Assembly: GCF_014851815.1 (NCBI RefSeq)
Contig: NZ_JACVAJ010000001.1
Span: 1,302,001-1,366,000 of the forward strand
Length of the DNA stretch: 64,000 nt
Source: Pseudoxanthomonas sp. PXM01
Lineage (GTDB): Bacteria > Pseudomonadota > Gammaproteobacteria > Xanthomonadales > Xanthomonadaceae
Direction: 5' to 3'
The notes under the pieces were generated by a model. That model searched no databases. It saw nothing but the letters and a program-made list of their open reading frames with translations, and had not been told where the DNA came from. Position 1 is the first letter of the stretch. Every line of letters begins with the position of its first letter. The translations under genes and the position numbers were made by a program. Shown here piece after piece: positions 62,031 to 64,000 of the stretch.

Positions 62031-62429
62031 ATGGCAAAGAGCACCAAGAAGGCCGCGCCGAAGAAGGCCGCCAAGAAAGCTGCACCGAAGGCCGCCGCCA
62101 AGCCGGCCGCGCCGAAGCCGATCAAGGAAGCGCTGAGCAAGTCGGGCCTCGTCGCCCACATCGCCGAAGCCACCGCCGTCGCCGCCAAGGACGTCCGCGC
62201 TGTGCTGGCCTCGCTGGAAAGCGCCGTGCACGCTTCCGTCAACAAGAAGGGCGCTGGCGCCTTCACGCTGCCGGGCCTGCTGAAGATCACGGCCGTCAAC
62301 GTGCCGGCCAAGCCGAAGCGCAAGGGCATCAACCCGTTCACCAAGGAAGAGCAGTGGTTCGCCGCCAAGCCCGCCACGGTGAAGGTCAAGGTCCGTCCGC
62401 TGAAGAAGCTGAAGGACGCCGCAGCCTGA
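62031..62429 (+). CDS. HU/IHF family nucleoid protein with Lys/Ala/Pro-rich N-terminal tail
   Basis: A 132-residue DNA-binding protein. Residues 2-31 are almost purely Lys, Ala and Pro (KSTKKAAPKKAAKKAAPKAA, then AKPAAPKP), like the tail of eukaryotic histone H1. The HU fold follows: EALSKSGLVAHIAEATAVAAKDVRAVLASLESAVHASVNKKGAGAFTLPGLLKITAV, then the arm VPAKPKRKGINPFTKEEQWFAAKPATVKVKVRPLKKLKDA. The arm keeps the Pro-rich tip (INPFT) used to intercalate DNA. Extended HU proteins occur in Xanthomonadaceae and other groups. It has its own promoter and terminator. Confidence 0.9.
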   Translation: MAKSTKKAAPKKAAKKAAPKAAAKPAAPKPIKEALSKSGLVAHIAEATAVAAKDVRAVLASLESAVHASVNKKGAGAFTLPGLLKITAVNVPAKPKRKGINPFTKEEQWFAAKPATVKVKVRPLKKLKDAAA

Positions 62430-62451
62430 TCGCTGCGCATCTTGCGTGATG

Positions 62452-62484
62452 AAAACGGGACGGCCATGCCGTCCCGTTTTTTTT
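62452..62484 (+). terminator. Terminator after the HU gene
   Basis: A 13-base perfect stem AAAACGGGACGGC / GCCGTCCCGTTTT with a CAT loop, merging into an 8-base T run. A classic strong intrinsic terminator 22 bases after the stop. Confidence 0.95.
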
Positions 62485-62564
62485 GGCATGCCATCGGTCA
62501 CGGTTGCGAACCGGTCATGCTGCCCGCAGATAATCCACCTACCCCCAACGCAAGGTGCGCCCCC

Positions 62565-63194
62565 ATGAAGATCCAGGGTTTCCTCGACCATCTGCTGAAA
62601 TCGTCCAGCGGGAGCGGCAGCGTGCTCAATGCCGACTTCGGCAAGGGGGCGATCAGCGGCGGCGCGCTCGGCCTGCTGCTGGGCAAGAACAAGACCACGC
62701 GCAAGCTGGCGACCTACGGCGGCCTGGCCGCGATCGGCGTGATGGCCTACCGCGCCTACGGTGACTACAAGCAGCAGCAGGGCGGCTTCGCCGCCGGCAC
62801 TGCGCCGCAGACAGTCGACCGCCTGCCACCACCCCAGGTGGAACTGCACAGCCAAGCTATTCTCAAGGCGTTGGTCGCCGCCGCAAAGGCCGACGGCCAC
62901 ATCGACGCGCGCGAGCGTGAGGTGATCGAAGGCGAGTTCTCACGCGTAGGCACCGATGCCGATCTCCAGCAATGGATGCATGCCGAACTGGAGAAGCCGC
63001 TGGATCCGGCCGAAGTCGCGCGTGCCGGCAGCACGCCGGAGATCGCCTCCGAGATGTATCTCGCCAGCCTGATGGTGGCCGACGAGCAGAACTTCATGGA
63101 ACGTGCCTACCTGGACGAACTGGCGAAGCAACTGAAGCTGGACCCCGCGCTGAAAGCACAGCTCGAACGCCAACTCGCCCAGCCGCAGGCCTGA
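62565..63194 (+). CDS. DUF533/YebE-like membrane protein with TerB-like domain
   Basis: A 209-residue protein. N-terminal MKIQGFLDHLLKSSSGSGSV, a Gly-rich hydrophobic segment (FGKGAISGGALGLLLGKN, then YGGLAAIGVMAYRAYGDY) that inserts in or lies on the inner membrane, and a C-terminal all-helical TerB-like domain (ALVAAAKADGHIDAREREVIEGEF, YLASLMVADEQNFMERAYLDELAKQLKLD). E. coli YebE is an envelope-stress (Cpx) member of the family; function unknown. AAGGTG lies 8 nt before the ATG. Confidence 0.83.
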   Translation: MKIQGFLDHLLKSSSGSGSVLNADFGKGAISGGALGLLLGKNKTTRKLATYGGLAAIGVMAYRAYGDYKQQQGGFAAGTAPQTVDRLPPPQVELHSQAILKALVAAAKADGHIDAREREVIEGEFSRVGTDADLQQWMHAELEKPLDPAEVARAGSTPEIASEMYLASLMVADEQNFMERAYLDELAKQLKLDPALKAQLERQLAQPQA

Positions 63195-63202
63195 TCCACG
63201 CG

Positions 63203-63772
63203 ATGCGATCGGCCGCGCGCCGCCTGCGACGCCTGGCTTGGTCGCTGCTGTGGCTGGCGGCGTTCACCGCGCTGCTCGTCTGGGCATGGGGTCAGCCGTT
63301 CATGGCATCCGCCCGCATGCTGTGGGACATCTCGCGCGCGCCTCCGCCGCGCGCCCTGCCGGTCCCCGTCCAGGGCGTGCATGCGCGGCAGATCGCGGAT
63401 ACCTTCGGCGCGCCGCGCGGCAGCGACCGCACGCACCAGGGCGTGGACATCTTCGCCAAGCGTGGCACCCCGGTGTTCAGCGCGACGCGAGGCGTCGTGG
63501 CCTCGGTGCGCGACGGCGGTCTTGGTGGCAAGCAGGTGTGGGTGATCGGACCCGGCCGCGAGCGCCACTACTACGCGCACCTGGACGACTGGGCGGCCGA
63601 CCTGGCCAGCGGACAGGTCGTGCAGCCCGGCGACACGCTGGGCTTCGTTGGCACCACCGGCAACGCGCGGGGCACGCCGCCGCACCTGCACTACGGCATC
63701 TACGGCGCGGCGGGCGCCCACGACCCGCTGCCCCTGTTCAAGGCCGGCACGGCGACCACGACCGTCGACTGA
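63203..63772 (+). CDS. M23 family peptidase (LytM domain)
   Basis: A 189-residue membrane-anchored metalloendopeptidase or LytM regulator. One N-terminal helix (LAWSLLWLAAFTALLVWAW) precedes a periplasmic LytM domain. Zinc-site motifs are complete: DRTHQGVDIFAKRGTPVFSATRGVV (HxxxD) and GTPPHLHYGIYG (HxH), with YAHLDDW and GQVVQPGDTLGFVGTTGNARG between. Catalytic activity against peptidoglycan cross-links is therefore likely, unlike degenerate EnvC/NlpD types. It starts 8 bases after the DUF533 gene. Confidence 0.9.
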   Translation: MRSAARRLRRLAWSLLWLAAFTALLVWAWGQPFMASARMLWDISRAPPPRALPVPVQGVHARQIADTFGAPRGSDRTHQGVDIFAKRGTPVFSATRGVVASVRDGGLGGKQVWVIGPGRERHYYAHLDDWAADLASGQVVQPGDTLGFVGTTGNARGTPPHLHYGIYGAAGAHDPLPLFKAGTATTTVD

Positions 63773-63801
63773 ACCGCGACGGCGCCGGGCGGAACAGTCC
63801 A

Positions 63802-63829
63802 TCGCGGTGAAGGCGCTCGTTCCTACAGG
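63802..63829. repeat. Degenerate half of a REP-like element
   Basis: TCGCGGTGAAGGCGCTCGTT followed by CCTACAGG resembles one arm of the common Xanthomonadaceae palindrome TCGCGGCTGAAGCCGCTCCTACAGG, with internal mismatches. No partner arm is seen within 100 bases, so it is a decayed or solitary copy. Confidence 0.45.
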
Positions 63830-63878
63830 TGCACAGGCCTATCTTGGCCCTGTCCCCCACCGCGCCTGCCCCATCGCC

Positions 63879-64000
63879 ATGCCCAACAACACCCACCGCT
63901 ACCGCATCACCGTCACCCCGATCGAGGACGATGGCCTGCAATGCAACGGCCGCTGCACCATCGAGTTCGAACACACCTGCCACGACGACTGGATGCGGAT
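63879..64000 (+). CDS. DUF3861 family protein (5' part)
   Basis: The first 40 residues of a protein running off the window: MPNNTHRYRITVTPIEDDGL, then FEHTCHDDWMR. The RYRITVTPI opening and the EFEHTCHDD stretch match the small DUF3861 family of unknown function, which is about 90-100 residues long. The ATG is the first in frame; no strong ribosome site precedes it. Confidence 0.65.
   Translation, partial: MPNNTHRYRITVTPIEDDGLQCNGRCTIEFEHTCHDDWMR

Noticed and set aside
1..64000. tRNA, rRNA, riboswitch, CRISPR, prophage or insertion sequence
   Set aside because: No cloverleaf-sized intergenic region with conserved arms, no regular spacer repeats, no transposase or integrase frame, and no leader long enough to hold a known riboswitch was seen.

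Overview
The window is a gene-dense, high-GC stretch of a gammaproteobacterial chromosome. Gene content and order point to the Xanthomonadaceae, closest in feel to Pseudoxanthomonas, Lysobacter or Xanthomonas. The pointers are an Oar-like TonB receptor, petABC next to sspAB, a fused aspartate kinase/diaminopimelate decarboxylase, a MurL/MurD2 pair, rfbBACD, a CstA/YbdD pair and the family's REP-like palindromes. I see no rRNA, tRNA, CRISPR array, insertion sequence or phage gene, and no gap above 300 bases without a gene. The species is an inference.

Layout. 1-2767: 5' part of an Oar-like TonB-dependent receptor, cut by the window edge. 3.0-4.7 kb: grxD, an SDR oxidoreductase and marC, a translationally coupled operon divergent from sodB. 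5.5-8.7 kb: purE-purK (minus), then a Trm112-like protein, nadC and a DUF3301 protein (plus). 8.7-12.7 kb: sspB, sspA and the cytochrome bc1 operon petABC. 12.9-15.9 kb: a DUF4124/lytic transglycosylase, miaB and an NTF2-like protein. 16.0-20.6 kb: two small lipoproteins and a TetR/HlyD-lipoprotein/ABC efflux operon with a palindromic operator over the regulator start codon. 20.7-25.2 kb: a small unknown protein, phoH/ybeZ, ybeY, a secreted unknown protein, corC and a DUF4105 membrane protein. 25.3-28.5 kb: a GH97 alpha-glucosidase, a REP element and a CorA-type transporter.

28.5-41.8 kb forms an apparent peptide/organic-acid scavenging region: CstA with YbdD, two tandem DUF819 membrane proteins, two exported S9 peptidases, an OPT transporter and a POT-type proton/peptide symporter. 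41.9-47.0 kb: rfbBACD for dTDP-L-rhamnose, ssb and a polyprenyl diphosphate synthase. 47.0-53.3 kb is a minus-strand cell-wall precursor block: LysC-LysA fusion, MurL (ATP-dependent L-Glu epimerase), MurD2 (L-Glu ligase) and a dienelactone-hydrolase-like protein. MurL/MurD2 is the alternative route to D-glutamate in peptidoglycan known from Xanthomonas. 53.4-59.5 kb: two tandem PhzF-like proteins, a secreted unknown protein, an exported amidohydrolase, a glycine-zipper envelope protein and an OsmC/alpha-beta hydrolase pair. 59.7-64.0 kb: an EF-G-like GTPase lacking the usual catalytic His, an HU protein with a histone-H1-like Lys/Ala/Pro tail, a DUF533 protein, an M23 peptidase and the start of a DUF3861 protein.

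Many adjacent genes overlap by 4 bases (ATGA, GTGA or TTGA), and several starts are non-ATG: GTG for the SDR, murD2 and one DUF819 gene; TTG for the POT symporter and the alpha/beta hydrolase. Most intrinsic terminators are GC-rich hairpins with short T runs and sit where operon logic expects them.
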